DNA of 36,249 nt, taken from a virus. Both the position numbers and the translations under genes were made by a program. Shown one piece after another: positions 21,838-27,429 of this stretch (positions are counted from its first letter, which is position 1; each line of letters starts with the position of its first letter). Where the stretch lies: the IMG/VR virus record IMGVR_UViG_3300043410_001642, positions 105,120-141,368 of that record. One strand, 5' to 3'. The notes beneath the pieces were generated by a model. The model worked only from the letters and a program-made list of their open reading frames with translations. It did not search any database and had not been told where the DNA came from.

Positions 21838-22104
21838 TTATTCTGAATCTAAACCTAACTCCATTAACTCCTCTTGGGCTTCTTTTGCTCCCTTAGAGAT
21901 TAACTTCTCTCCACATACTATATCGATTGCTCCAACCGCTTTAGCATAGTTGATGAACTTCTTACCGAATAGTTCCTTACCGAATGAAGGCCCTTTAGTA
22001 ATGATGACCATCTCTCCGAACTTCTCATGAGGGAATAACTCAATACGGAAGTTAGAATGTTTAGTGAAATACACACCCGCTTTGTCTAATTTGAAATCTT
22101 TCAT
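21838..22104 (-). CDS. Hypothetical protein, leftward operon gene 2
   Basis: An 88-aa protein of mixed alpha/beta character (GVYFTKHSNFRIELFPHEKFGEMVIITKG, then a helical C-terminal half). No motif recognised. It lies 22 nt downstream of gene 1 of this operon and shares its promoter at 22362-22393. Confidence 0.6.
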   Translation of the reverse strand: MKDFKLDKAGVYFTKHSNFRIELFPHEKFGEMVIITKGPSFGKELFGKKFINYAKAVGAIDIVCGEKLISKGAKEAQEELMELGLDSE

Positions 22105-22126
22105 TTGTTTTATATTTTAAGTTTTA

Positions 22127-22339
22127 TTAATAAAAGAAACTATTCCAAGCAATAGAGTTAGGTACTGGATACTTAACACCTACAAGACCGGAGTCTATAA
22201 ACTTAGCATAGGGTGATGGTACTGATTCAAAAATTGAATACTCTTTACCTACTTTAATCAACTTACCTCTACAAGTTGGTGATTGGTTTTGAGAAGTCTC
22301 TTTCCCAATAACCGATTTTAATTCATTTATCTTATTCAT
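22127..22339 (-). CDS. Hypothetical protein, leftward operon gene 1
   Basis: A 70-aa protein with GKLIKVGKEYSIFESV (a beta pair) and a Pro-rich aromatic C-terminus (VKYPVPNSIAWNSFFY). First gene downstream of the leftward promoter, with the ATG 22 nt from the -7 box after a taacaaagagataag leader akin to the rightward promoters. Function unknown. Confidence 0.6.
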   Translation of the reverse strand: MNKINELKSVIGKETSQNQSPTCRGKLIKVGKEYSIFESVPSPYAKFIDSGLVGVKYPVPNSIAWNSFFY

Positions 22340-22361
22340 ATCTTATCTCTTTGTTACATAG

Positions 22362-22393
22362 TAAAGGTAGGTAGTAGTTACGACATATCCAAG
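22362..22393 (-). promoter_or_regulatory. Leftward promoter of the 22339-21492 operon
   Basis: On the minus strand: CTTG (22393-22390), 20 nt, TACCTTTA (22369-22362). It shares GCTTGGATATGTC and the ACTATGTAA leader with the rightward promoters at 22607 and 23052, so they are diverged copies of one cassette and likely co-regulated. Confidence 0.75.
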
Positions 22394-22432
22394 CATTTTC
22401 CAAACTTTTTTTAAAATAAAGTGAAAATAAAG

Positions 22433-22441
22433 TTATCCACA
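22433..22441 (+). promoter_or_regulatory. DnaA-box-like nonamer
   Basis: TTATCCACA, identical to the high-affinity E. coli DnaA box, within the AT-rich divergent region just before the promoter at 22445. A single 9-mer can occur by chance, so it supports an origin only with the context. Confidence 0.4.
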
Positions 22442-22444
22442 TTG

Positions 22445-22476
22445 CTTGGATATATGATACTTTTTCCTTACCTTAG
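22445..22476 (+). promoter_or_regulatory. Promoter of G-rich RNA candidate 1
   Basis: CTTG (22445-22448), 20 nt, TACCTTAG (22469-22476). The following GGGCGG begins 2 nt after the -7 box, exactly as at 25567-25601. No start codon follows in a usable position before the next promoter. Confidence 0.65.
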
Positions 22477-22478
22477 TA

Positions 22479-22583
22479 GGGCGGGCGGGAGGCTAGTATA
22501 TACCAATAGCAGCCGGTCATCGTAACTCACTGATAATCAATCCATTGTAACTCACTGATAATCAAGCGAGAATTTTGTAGGAA
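22479..22583 (+). ncRNA. G-rich small RNA candidate 1
   Basis: A transcription unit without an ORF: G-rich start (GGGCGGGCGGGAGG, 22479-22492), a middle segment, two TAACTCACTGATAATCAA copies at a 25-nt period (22523, 22548), then GCGAG and an A/T-rich end. It is parallel in every part to the unit at 25601-25697. The 3' hairpin is weaker than in copy 2 (CTC/GAG only), so the end is approximate. Existence inferred from promoter placement and the duplicated architecture. Confidence 0.5.
22523..22565 (+). repeat. TAACTC repeat pair 1
   Basis: TAACTCACTGATAATCAA at 22523-22540 and again, identical, at 22548-22565; starts are 25 nt apart. Related copies are at 23934, 25641 and 25666 (consensus TAACTCnnTGATnnnCAA). 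Each contains a TGA-n-TCA-type dyad. Confidence 0.75.
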
Positions 22584-22606
22584 AAGTAAAAATAATTTAG
22601 TATATG

Positions 22607-22638
22607 CTTGGATATGTCCCAACTCCTTCCTATCTTTA
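22607..22638 (+). promoter_or_regulatory. Promoter for 22663
   Basis: CTTG (22607-22610), 20 nt, TATCTTTA (22631-22638). The box and leader ACTATGTAATCAAATGAG recur at 25748 almost base for base. Confidence 0.75.
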
Positions 22639-22662
22639 CTATGTAATCAAATGAGAGATACT

Positions 22663-22806
22663 ATGAAAAAGTCACTTCCTAAACATCGTAAGTTAATGAT
22701 GGAATCTTTAGAACTCCTATTCAATGGTAATAGAGTGGAGGCTAAGAAGAAGATTAAGAAGGCTAAAGTAGAGGTTGAGAAGTTTTATTCAGTAAAAAAT
22801 AAGTAA
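22663..22806 (+). CDS. Small basic helical protein, 47 aa
   Basis: The ATG at 22663 (after gagatact) is preferred to the one at 22651 because the homologous leader at 25780 uses the equivalent position. The product is Lys-rich (KKSLPKHRKL, AKKKIKKAKVEVEKF) with two helices. It is probably a nucleic-acid- or partner-binding microprotein. It is one base from the next gene. Confidence 0.55.
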   Translation: MKKSLPKHRKLMMESLELLFNGNRVEAKKKIKKAKVEVEKFYSVKNK

Positions 22807-22807
22807 T

Positions 22808-23029
22808 ATGAATATCAAGTTTTTAATTGAAAGGATGAGCGAAGAGAATGTAAAGAAATTGGAAAGCTATTGTGTTAAGTACCCTAATAGTGGCGGATGG
22901 TTAATGAATGAGTTAGCCAATCATTATTATTGGACGAACTTAACTTATGAGAGTATCGCTACCCTAAACGATGTATTGGATTGTGGGTGGAGACCTAACG
23001 ATATAGCTAACATCTTCAGCCGAAAATAA
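22808..23029 (+). CDS. Hypothetical protein, 73 aa
   Basis: Helical N-terminus (KFLIERMSEENVKKLESYC) followed by an aromatic, Asn-rich middle (WLMNELANHYYWTNLTYE) and a C-terminal helix (LNDVLDCGWRPNDIANIF). No family recognised. Second cistron after promoter 22607. Confidence 0.55.
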   Translation: MNIKFLIERMSEENVKKLESYCVKYPNSGGWLMNELANHYYWTNLTYESIATLNDVLDCGWRPNDIANIFSRK

Positions 23030-23051
23030 TCAAAAAATAATTGAGAAAAGG

Positions 23052-23083
23052 CTTGGATATGTCAGGCCTATTCCCTACCTTTA
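23052..23083 (+). promoter_or_regulatory. Promoter for 23107
   Basis: CTTG (23052-23055), 20 nt, TACCTTTA (23076-23083), with GCTTGGATATGTC upstream and a gagtaataaaagataagagat leader as in the other members of this promoter set. Confidence 0.75.
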
Positions 23084-23106
23084 TTGAGTAATAAAAGATA
23101 AGAGAT

Positions 23107-23685
23107 ATGAAAAACAAAATGAAATTTAGTTATGCGGGTATGGAGTTTGAAGTTCCTGCCGCTTGTTTAAAGACCACTGATTATTGGGGTAAACCTTTAG
23201 AAACCCCTTACATCTCCATCGGTCGTAAAGAGGTTGCTTCTATTAGTAAGGCCTTTGTTAAAAAGAACTTTCCCAATGTGTTAGTGTGGGCTAGTTCAGA
23301 GGTATTTGCTAATGGTAACTCCGTTTCCGTAAATGTTTGTAATTCAGATGGTTCAGATTTGGATTACGAAAGCAAGGAATGGAAAACTATTGCTGGTTTC
23401 GTTAATTCTCTTTCCGGCGGTAAATACAACGGATGGGAAGATATCTATGAGTATGGACCGGCGGGTGAAACCGATAATGGTACTAAGTTAGAAAGTTATG
23501 CGAAGTATGTTCATATTAACAATTCTGCTCCGCATGGAAGTTGGCCTTCAGCAGTTAAGTGTTTGAAAGGATTGATTGCTGGTGAGTATGTGTTCGGTCC
23601 CCTTTCAGTTGAGAAAGCGATTGAGAAGGCTAAAGGGTATGGTTATTCAGAGAGTAATATTGAGAAAGCATTAAACTTAATTTAA
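23107..23685 (+). CDS. LPD29-like polyvalent-protein-associated domain protein
   Basis: A 192-aa protein. ISIGRKEVASISKAFVKKNFPNV followed by GNSVSVNV and the acidic, aromatic GKYNGWEDIYEYGP resembles LPD29, a domain found in large polyvalent proteins of phages and conjugative elements and also alone. Residues 38-115 hold the match. The C-terminal part (SVEKAIEKAKGYGYSESNIEKAL) is a helix-turn-helix-like UBA-type motif. Domain function unknown. More GC-rich in codon use than the neighbours. Confidence 0.55.
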   Translation: MKNKMKFSYAGMEFEVPAACLKTTDYWGKPLETPYISIGRKEVASISKAFVKKNFPNVLVWASSEVFANGNSVSVNVCNSDGSDLDYESKEWKTIAGFVNSLSGGKYNGWEDIYEYGPAGETDNGTKLESYAKYVHINNSAPHGSWPSAVKCLKGLIAGEYVFGPLSVEKAIEKAKGYGYSESNIEKALNLI

Positions 23686-23686
23686 T

Positions 23687-23929
23687 ATGAGAGCTACAAT
23701 CAAAAGAGAGAAGTTATTAAAGAATTCAGCCGGTCAGTACCGATATCTATTCAATTGGGTAGGTGGAGGGTTCAATGATGTGTGGGCTAAGAACCTTAAA
23801 GAGTTCAAAGCGGAGGTAAAACGCCAGTTTGGTAACTCCAATTTGAAGGTAAATTACGATACTCTCCATAAAGCTACGGCGAGTGGGAGTAATGAATGGG
23901 ATAAAGCCGGCAATATGATGTGCTGGTAA
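23687..23929 (+). CDS. Hypothetical basic protein, 80 aa
   Basis: N-terminal basic segment (TIKREKLLK), then QYRYLFNWVGGGFNDVWAKNLKEFKAEVKRQFG, a beta-turn-helix unit, and a C-terminal region ending MMCW. It starts one base after 23107's stop and probably functions with it. Not recognised. Confidence 0.55.
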   Translation: MRATIKREKLLKNSAGQYRYLFNWVGGGFNDVWAKNLKEFKAEVKRQFGNSNLKVNYDTLHKATASGSNEWDKAGNMMCW

Positions 23930-23933
23930 TTCA

Positions 23934-23951
23934 TAACTCATTGATTATCAA
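23934..23951 (+). repeat. TAACTC repeat, single copy
   Basis: TAACTCATTGATTATCAA just after the stop of 23687; with the following TTAGTT it makes an imperfect hairpin (AACT, mismatch, ATTGA / TCAAT, AGTT). In this place it looks like a 3'-end hairpin of the mRNA. Confidence 0.65.
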
Positions 23952-23968
23952 TTAGTTGGATTTTCCAA

Positions 23969-23993
23969 TCTATTAAGAATTTTTCTTAATAGA
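23969..23993. terminator. Perfect 11-bp AT-rich hairpin
   Basis: TCTATTAAGAA (23969-23979)/TTCTTAATAGA (23983-23993), loop TTT. It lies between the end of one operon and promoter 24004. No clear T-run follows, so it may be an operator or an RNA-processing hairpin instead of a terminator. Confidence 0.45.
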
Positions 23994-24003
23994 CTAGAAA
24001 ATG

Positions 24004-24035
24004 CTTGGAAAATTCAATTTATTTACATATCTTTA
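24004..24035 (+). promoter_or_regulatory. Promoter for 24059
   Basis: CTTG (24004-24007), 20 nt, TATCTTTA (24028-24035), spacer starting GAAAATTCAA as in the promoters at 4146 and 33865. The leader ACTATGTAATAAAAGATGAGAG matches the set. Confidence 0.75.
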
Positions 24036-24058
24036 CTATGTAATAAAAGATGAGAGTT

Positions 24059-24304
24059 ATGATAAACAGAAACAACAACGGAAACCTTAACGGAAGATAC
24101 CCAGAAGGGTACAAACCAAAGATTGAGTATTGGGAAGCTAAATACTATATGGCGTTAGAGGAAGGTATTAAGAGTTATAGAGCAGGTAATAGGAAAGGTG
24201 GGATGTATTGGAATGAGAAAGCTGCCTATGCCAGTGAGAAGATGAACTACTTTAAGGGGAAAGAGAAGGAGAGAATGGTAGGAGTTGAGAGTAGTATTTG
24301 GTAA
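24059..24304 (+). CDS. Hypothetical protein, 81 aa
   Basis: Start at 24059 (gagagttATG) by comparison with homologous leaders, not the 24050 ATG that forms part of the shared leader. The product has an Asn/Gly-rich N-terminus and a Tyr/Lys-rich helical body (IEYWEAKYYMALEEGIKSYRAGNRKG, YWNEKAAYASEKMNYFKGKEKER). Repeated aromatic-Ala-Glu pattern suggests a helical hairpin. Not recognised. Confidence 0.55.
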   Translation: MINRNNNGNLNGRYPEGYKPKIEYWEAKYYMALEEGIKSYRAGNRKGGMYWNEKAAYASEKMNYFKGKEKERMVGVESSIW

Positions 24305-24326
24305 TTAAAAAAAATATTGAAAAAGA

Positions 24327-24358
24327 TTTGGAATATTGAAAAAGTTTCCTTATCTTTA
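24327..24358 (+). promoter_or_regulatory. Promoter for 24460
   Basis: TTTG (24327-24330), 20 nt, TATCTTTA (24351-24358). About 100 nt of leader precedes the ATG and contains no ORF; it includes GAGGCTCCCTA and GGGA repeats that may fold. Confidence 0.7.
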
Positions 24359-24459
24359 CGAAGTAAAAAAAGGGAAGAATAGAGGCTCCCTAATATAAGA
24401 CCTCTAAACTTTAACAAACCCTCCCATCAGTAGGGATAATCAAACTGATAAACAATAAC

Positions 24460-24648
24460 ATGGCAAGAATGTCAAAAAAGAAAGCAACAACAATGTATGA
24501 GACAGTATCTCACAACATTCAAAAAATCACTTCTCCTTCTGGTACTATCAACTACCGTGTAAGAGTAGGATTCAATGGTGAAGTATTATCTCAATATGCT
24601 CCTTCTTTGAAGAAAGCTAAGGCTGTTAGAGCAGAATTATTGGGTTAA
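24460..24648 (+). CDS. AP2/Arm-type DNA-binding-like small protein
   Basis: A 62-aa basic protein. GTINYRVRVGFNGEVLSQYAP followed by SLKKAKAVRAELL gives the three-stranded sheet plus helix of AP2 or integrase arm-binding domains. A small DNA-binding regulator is likely. It has its own promoter, a long leader and its own terminator, as expected for a monocistronic, highly expressed gene. Confidence 0.6.
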   Translation: MARMSKKKATTMYETVSHNIQKITSPSGTINYRVRVGFNGEVLSQYAPSLKKAKAVRAELLG

Positions 24649-24657
24649 TCCCACTCA

Positions 24658-24692
24658 AATAGGGGGAAACCTTTGGATTCTCCCTATTTTTC
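24658..24692 (+). terminator. Terminator of 24460
   Basis: AATAGGGGGAA (24658-24668)/TTCTCCCTATT (24678-24688), 11 pairs with one G-U, loop ACCTTTGGA, ending in a T-run (24687-24690). Confidence 0.85.
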
Positions 24693-24744
24693 TTAAAAAA
24701 ATACAATTAATTTTAATATTTATATAAAACAAAACAACTAAAAC

Positions 24745-24912
24745 ATGAAAAAAGTATTAGCAATCGTAGCAATCGCTACATCATTAGTGGCTTGTGGTGG
24801 TGCTTCAACTGAAGTAAAGACAGATTCAACAGCCGTTTCAACCGATTCAACAGCAGTAGTAGCTGATTCAACAACTGCACCAGCAGCTGCTGACACAATC
24901 GCTACTAAGTAA
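24745..24912 (+). CDS. Small lipoprotein with Asp-Ser-Thr repeats
   Basis: A 55-aa protein. The signal peptide MKKVLAIVAIATS ends in a lipobox LVAC with C17 as lipidation site, followed by GG. The mature part repeats D-S-T-(A/T) four times (TDSTAV, TDSTAV, ADSTT) and is low-complexity. Such surface lipoproteins are common in Bacteroidota and rare in phages; expression at the host envelope could mask receptors or block superinfection (inference). Terminator 25019-25049 follows. Confidence 0.75.
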   Translation: MKKVLAIVAIATSLVACGGASTEVKTDSTAVSTDSTAVVADSTTAPAAADTIATK

Positions 24913-25018
24913 GATAATAAAGATTACTTTAAGGGTGGGTAAGTAGGAAACATCTTCAATTGCAGTTCTATTCTCTCTTTTACTCTTTTATTACAATAAA
25001 GTTTCTTACATTATACCT

Positions 25019-25049
25019 AACGGAGGTTGAGAAGACAGCCTCCGTTTTT
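25019..25049 (+). terminator. Strong terminator downstream of the lipoprotein
   Basis: AACGGAGG (25019-25026)/CCTCCGTT (25039-25046) with a 12-nt loop and five T (25045-25049). The 106 nt between the lipoprotein stop and the hairpin have no ORF. Confidence 0.88.
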
Positions 25050-25086
25050 CTGTGTCCCATTCTATTTATAGAGGAACAAAGATAAT

Positions 25087-25118
25087 TTTGGTTTTTTGGT
25101 TGTTTTTTCGTATCTTTG
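25087..25118 (+). promoter_or_regulatory. Promoter for 25139
   Basis: TTTG (25087-25090), 20 nt, TATCTTTG (25111-25118). Located after a terminator; ATG 20 nt beyond the -7 box. Confidence 0.75.
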
Positions 25119-25138
25119 TAGAGTATAAACCTATTATT

Positions 25139-25549
25139 ATGAGCAGAATATACCTTAAAACACCGGCACAACCATTAGGAAGGAGAACATTGGGTAGAAT
25201 TGCTCATATGACAATCACTTGGTGCAAGAAAAACTTAGGAATTAACCAACGAAAGGCCTATCAGCCCATCTGGTCCCTATCATCATACAACGGAGATTCT
25301 AAACTTTGCGGAGATTATGATGATGTAGAGAATGAAATTACTATATACTATAAGAACATAGATGATGTCAGAGAATTAGTAGCAACTATTATACACGAAT
25401 GGACACATCAGAACCAACCTTGTCGTTCCAAATACAAAAAGTGGAAGGGTTCATATAAGACCAACCCATTAGAGGTGGAGGCCTATGCAGCAGAGAGATT
25501 ATATACCTCCCATTGTTGGAATGAGATAAAGGGTAAGGTTAATCGGTAA
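25139..25549 (+). CDS. HExxH zinc-metallopeptidase-like protein
   Basis: Start at 25139; the frame is open further 5' but that part lies on the promoter. The 136-aa protein has ATIIHEWTHQNQP (HExxH at 86-90; H86, E87, H90) and then NPLEVEAYAAER (109-120), where E112 or E114 could be the third ligand as in ImmA/IrrE or SprT-type gluzincins. ImmA-like enzymes cleave phage repressors and SprT-like enzymes act on DNA-protein crosslinks; which one fits is unclear. The N-terminal 80 residues are basic. No signal peptide, so cytoplasmic. Confidence 0.65.
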   Translation: MSRIYLKTPAQPLGRRTLGRIAHMTITWCKKNLGINQRKAYQPIWSLSSYNGDSKLCGDYDDVENEITIYYKNIDDVRELVATIIHEWTHQNQPCRSKYKKWKGSYKTNPLEVEAYAAERLYTSHCWNEIKGKVNR

Positions 25550-25566
25550 AAATAAATCGGTTTTCT

Positions 25567-25598
25567 CTTGGATTTCTCATACTTTTTTATTACCTTTA
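25567..25598 (+). promoter_or_regulatory. Promoter of G-rich RNA candidate 2
   Basis: CTTG (25567-25570), 20 nt, TACCTTTA (25591-25598), then TA and GGGCGG. The distance to the G-run is the same as for candidate 1. Confidence 0.7.
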
Positions 25599-25640
25599 TA
25601 GGGCGGCAGGGCGGGAGTAGATACCCATTAACCCTTTCCA

Positions 25641-25683
25641 TAACTCGCTGATTCCCAACAACTTGTAACTCGTTGATTCTCAA
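25641..25683 (+). repeat. TAACTC repeat pair 2
   Basis: TAACTCGCTGATTCCCAA (25641-25658) and TAACTCGTTGATTCTCAA (25666-25683), starts 25 nt apart as in pair 1. The second copy supplies the 5' arm of the terminator. Confidence 0.7.
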
Positions 25684-25697
25684 TCGAGTTTTTTTGT
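25667..25697 (+). terminator. Terminator of RNA candidate 2
   Basis: AACTCGTTGA/TCAA(T)CGAGTT with loop TTC and one bulged T (25667-25690), followed by a run of T to 25695. Ten paired bases plus T-run. Confidence 0.8.
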
Positions 25698-25723
25698 TTT
25701 TTCCAAAGATTTTTACCTATATG

Positions 25724-25755
25724 CTTGGGTTATGTTACCTTTTGCCCTATCTTTA
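25724..25755 (+). promoter_or_regulatory. Promoter for 25780
   Basis: CTTG (25724-25727), 20 nt, TATCTTTA (25748-25755), followed by the same ACTATGTAATCAAATGAG leader seen at 22639. The cassette 25567-25780 thus repeats the order RNA-promoter, RNA, gene-promoter, microprotein found at 22445-22806. Confidence 0.75.
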
Positions 25756-25779
25756 CTATGTAATCAAATGAGAGATACT

Positions 25780-25890
25780 ATGAATGAGACAATAACAATC
25801 GGAGAGACATTATTAGTTACCTTATTCACCTTTGTGTGTATTATAGGGTATGTGTTCGTTAAAACAATTTTAGAATCAAAAAATAAGTAA
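25780..25890 (+). CDS. 36-aa single-pass membrane microprotein
   Basis: MNETITIGETLL then a hydrophobic helix (about 11-29: LLVTLFTFVCIIGYVFV) and a short basic tail ending SKNK. It starts at the shared gagatactATG leader and ends KNK-stop, like 22663. Predicted inner-membrane protein. Function unknown. Confidence 0.6.
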   Translation: MNETITIGETLLVTLFTFVCIIGYVFVKTILESKNK

Positions 25891-25891
25891 T

Positions 25892-26068
25892 ATGAGTAAG
25901 AAAATAACAAAAGTAGTAAAAGAACCCAAAGTATCTAATGCCGGCAGTGATGCTATCTTTTTTGCCGGTCAATACCCCGATTGGATGACTAAGAAGACAG
26001 ACTTAGAGTGGGTAAAGTATATGAATAAGAAGTATGGGTTTGAATGGAATGGTAAAGACACTAAATAA
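25892..26068 (+). CDS. Small hypothetical protein, 58 aa
   Basis: ATG at 25892, one base after the previous stop; TAA 26066-26068. The basic N-terminus (KKITKVVKEPK) is followed by AIFFAGQYPDWMTKKTDLEWVKYMNKKYGFEW, an aromatic-rich helical unit. Not recognised. Confidence 0.5.
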   Translation: MSKKITKVVKEPKVSNAGSDAIFFAGQYPDWMTKKTDLEWVKYMNKKYGFEWNGKDTK

Positions 26069-26074
26069 CATTAT

Positions 26075-26182
26075 ATGAGTAGAGCAATTAAGGCTTATGT
26101 GGAGGCCATATATCCACAACAACCTTCTTTTTCCGAAATCTTTTTTGAGAAAATGCTTGGTTTATTCAAACTTTTTTCGTAA
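26075..26182 (+). CDS. Possible 35-aa peptide overlapping a promoter
   Basis: ATG 26075 to TAA 26180-26182, in the usual ttatATG context and co-linear with 25892. Its C-terminal ten codons coincide with the next promoter (26156-26187), so either the peptide is real with an internal promoter, or only the promoter matters. Sequence (AIKAYVEAIYPQQP ... FFEKMLGLFKLFS) is amphipathic. Confidence 0.35.
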   Translation: MSRAIKAYVEAIYPQQPSFSEIFFEKMLGLFKLFS

Positions 26183-26187
26183 TATTA
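26156..26187 (+). promoter_or_regulatory. Probable promoter for 26211
   Basis: CTTG (26156-26159), 20 nt, TAATATTA (26180-26187). The -7 box is the weakest of the set, but the ATGCTTGG start and the gagataatg-type leader agree with the others. Confidence 0.5.
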
Positions 26188-26210
26188 CAATGTACTAAGA
26201 GATAATGATT

Positions 26211-26432
26211 ATGGAAAGTTTAGTTGATGTGAGAGGTATGAGTGTTAATGAGTATTGTGACTTCGTAGTGAGTCGGGCAATGCATTTGAGAGTTTCTCCA
26301 TTTGAGTTGAATATGGAGTATTGCTTCGAGCGAGGTTTGATTTCTGATGAGATGTATGAGAAGGCGAAGTGGGAGATGAATGCCAGAAGAAATGATTCAT
26401 TTTGGTTAGAGAGAGGTGAGGTGGTTAGATAA
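26211..26432 (+). CDS. Hypothetical protein, 73 aa
   Basis: Start at the second of two ATGs (26205, 26211), which fits the leader. Helical protein (SVNEYCDFVVSRAMHL, ELNMEYCFERGLISDEMYEKAKWEM) with a basic C-terminus. No motif recognised. It is followed by 34 nt and a new gene. Confidence 0.5.
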   Translation: MESLVDVRGMSVNEYCDFVVSRAMHLRVSPFELNMEYCFERGLISDEMYEKAKWEMNARRNDSFWLERGEVVR

Positions 26433-26466
26433 TCAAAGCGGACACAAAAAATAATTTAGTTAAAAT

Positions 26467-26760
26467 ATGAGTAGTATAAGAGAAAGGTTACAAGAAGGTA
26501 GAGATAGAGTAGTAAGAGAGTTAGAAGAGAATACACCAGTATTAAACATATGTGATGTAATGGATTGGATATATTGGACATGGGAGAAAGAACCCTTCAG
26601 TATGCCCTATGAGTGGGAGAGTAAGAAGATAGAACAATTTTGTAAAAACTTCCAATTGTACCTGTATGAGGAGAGTAGAGAAAACTTTTCCCCATATGTA
26701 GGAGCAGATAGAGTGAGTAGAGGAAGGTATAAGGGGGTAGTATTAGGTGATTTAAGTTAA
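26467..26760 (+). CDS. Hypothetical protein, 97 aa
   Basis: N-terminal charged helix (RERLQEGRDRVVRELEEN), Trp-rich middle (VMDWIYWTWEKEPFSMPYEW) and a second helix (KKIEQFCKNFQLYLYEE). Codons are GA-rich (aga, gag), as in the paralog array that follows. Not recognised. Confidence 0.55.
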   Translation: MSSIRERLQEGRDRVVRELEENTPVLNICDVMDWIYWTWEKEPFSMPYEWESKKIEQFCKNFQLYLYEESRENFSPYVGADRVSRGRYKGVVLGDLS

Positions 26761-26771
26761 AAACCAATTAT

Positions 26772-26954
26772 ATGAGTAATGTAACAATTGAGGTATTAGA
26801 GAGAGTGGAGGCCGAGAGGGCAGAAACTATGTCTAAGGCCGAATTCGTAAAATGGATGGCAGAGTTAAATGTGGGTAGACTGTATGAAGACCCTACCGGC
26901 AGATTAAAAGCAAGAGAGATTATGAGTGAGTATGTATTCAAAAAGAGGGGTTAG
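26772..26954 (+). CDS. Small helical protein, 60 aa
   Basis: Charged helices (TIEVLERVEAERAETMSKAEFVKWMAEL, DPTGRLKAREIMSEYVFKK). Start at attatATG. 129 nt of non-coding DNA follow before the array, including a G-rich segment (GAGGGCGTGGGGGTGAC, 26989-27005) and a TATATTTG with no -33 partner. Not recognised. Confidence 0.5.
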   Translation: MSNVTIEVLERVEAERAETMSKAEFVKWMAELNVGRLYEDPTGRLKAREIMSEYVFKKRG

Positions 26955-27089
26955 GTTTTATGTAAACGCTAAATGCTTTTTGGTGGTGAGAGGGCGTGGG
27001 GGTGACAAATATATTTGGGTTGATCTTTCCCACATACGGAAAAAATATATATTATCCCTCCAAAGGGAAATAAAAAACACTATATGGTT

Positions 27090-27401
27090 ATGAAACTGAA
27101 GATAGAGAACTTAGATAAGATGGATGGGATGGAAAGAGGAAAGTATGAAGTAGATATTACTGTAGAGACATTAGATTCATATCGTTTCTATATTAGAGAT
27201 AATGAAATTAGAAGAGGATTCCAAATAGATTTGATGAAGGAAAGCAGAGAGGGAGGATTGATTTGGGAACTAAGATATTCTCCAACAAAGATAAAGGGAG
27301 TATCATGGGGTACTATCAGTAATATGAACCTATTACTATCAGATATAGCACATTTGATTTCAGTATATAGAAAACCTTTACCACATAAGAATAAACCATA
27401 A
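27090..27401 (+). CDS. Tandem paralog family member 1
   Basis: Start at gttATG 27090 rather than 27084. The 103-aa protein has the family signature: N-terminal LKIENLDKMDG, then a core strand SYRFYIRDN, then FQIDLMKE, and a hydrophobic C-terminal helix (LLLSDIAHLISVY). First gene of the array. Its first 35 nt match those of member 4 closely (gagaacttagataagat shared). No known domain recognised. Function unknown; soluble and about neutral. Confidence 0.65.
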   Translation: MKLKIENLDKMDGMERGKYEVDITVETLDSYRFYIRDNEIRRGFQIDLMKESREGGLIWELRYSPTKIKGVSWGTISNMNLLLSDIAHLISVYRKPLPHKNKP

Positions 27402-27429
27402 AATTTCTGGCAAAAAAAATTTACTACAT

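Larger units (their letters stand above)
22340..22662. other. Divergent control region, candidate origin
   Basis: 323 nt without protein genes between leftward and rightward operons. In order it holds a leftward promoter, a DnaA-box-like nonamer, a rightward promoter feeding a G-rich RNA candidate with two TAACTC repeats, and a second rightward promoter for 22663. A strand switch with an AT-rich flank and a DnaA box is the usual setting for a phage origin, but direct evidence is lacking. Confidence 0.5.
25601..25697 (+). ncRNA. G-rich small RNA candidate 2
   Basis: A short transcription unit with promoter, no ORF and a good terminator: GGGCGGCAGGGCGGGAG (25601-25617), a C/A-rich middle (TACCCATTAACCC), two TAACTC repeats at a 25-nt period (25641, 25666), and the second repeat folding with CGAGTT as an intrinsic terminator. 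Expected size is about 95 nt. Homologous in layout to 22479-22583. Function unknown; the G-tract could pair with C-rich sites or form a quadruplex. Confidence 0.55.

Noticed and set aside
24460-24648. Integrase gene
   Set aside because: Only the small DNA-binding fold is present; no tyrosine-recombinase catalytic domain follows in any frame.
22523-25683. TAACTC repeats as a CRISPR array
   Set aside because: There are only two copies per site, with 7-nt spacers and 18-nt repeats, and no cas genes. They are parts of transcription-unit 3' ends.
26105-26120. Second DnaA box near TATATCCACA
   Set aside because: Mismatch in the first bases of the nonamer and inside a possible coding frame; too weak.
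27010-27017. TATATTTG as promoter of the paralog array
   Set aside because: No TTTG or CTTG at the 20-nt distance (GTGA is found), so it breaks the rule that all other promoters obey. The array's promoter remains unidentified.
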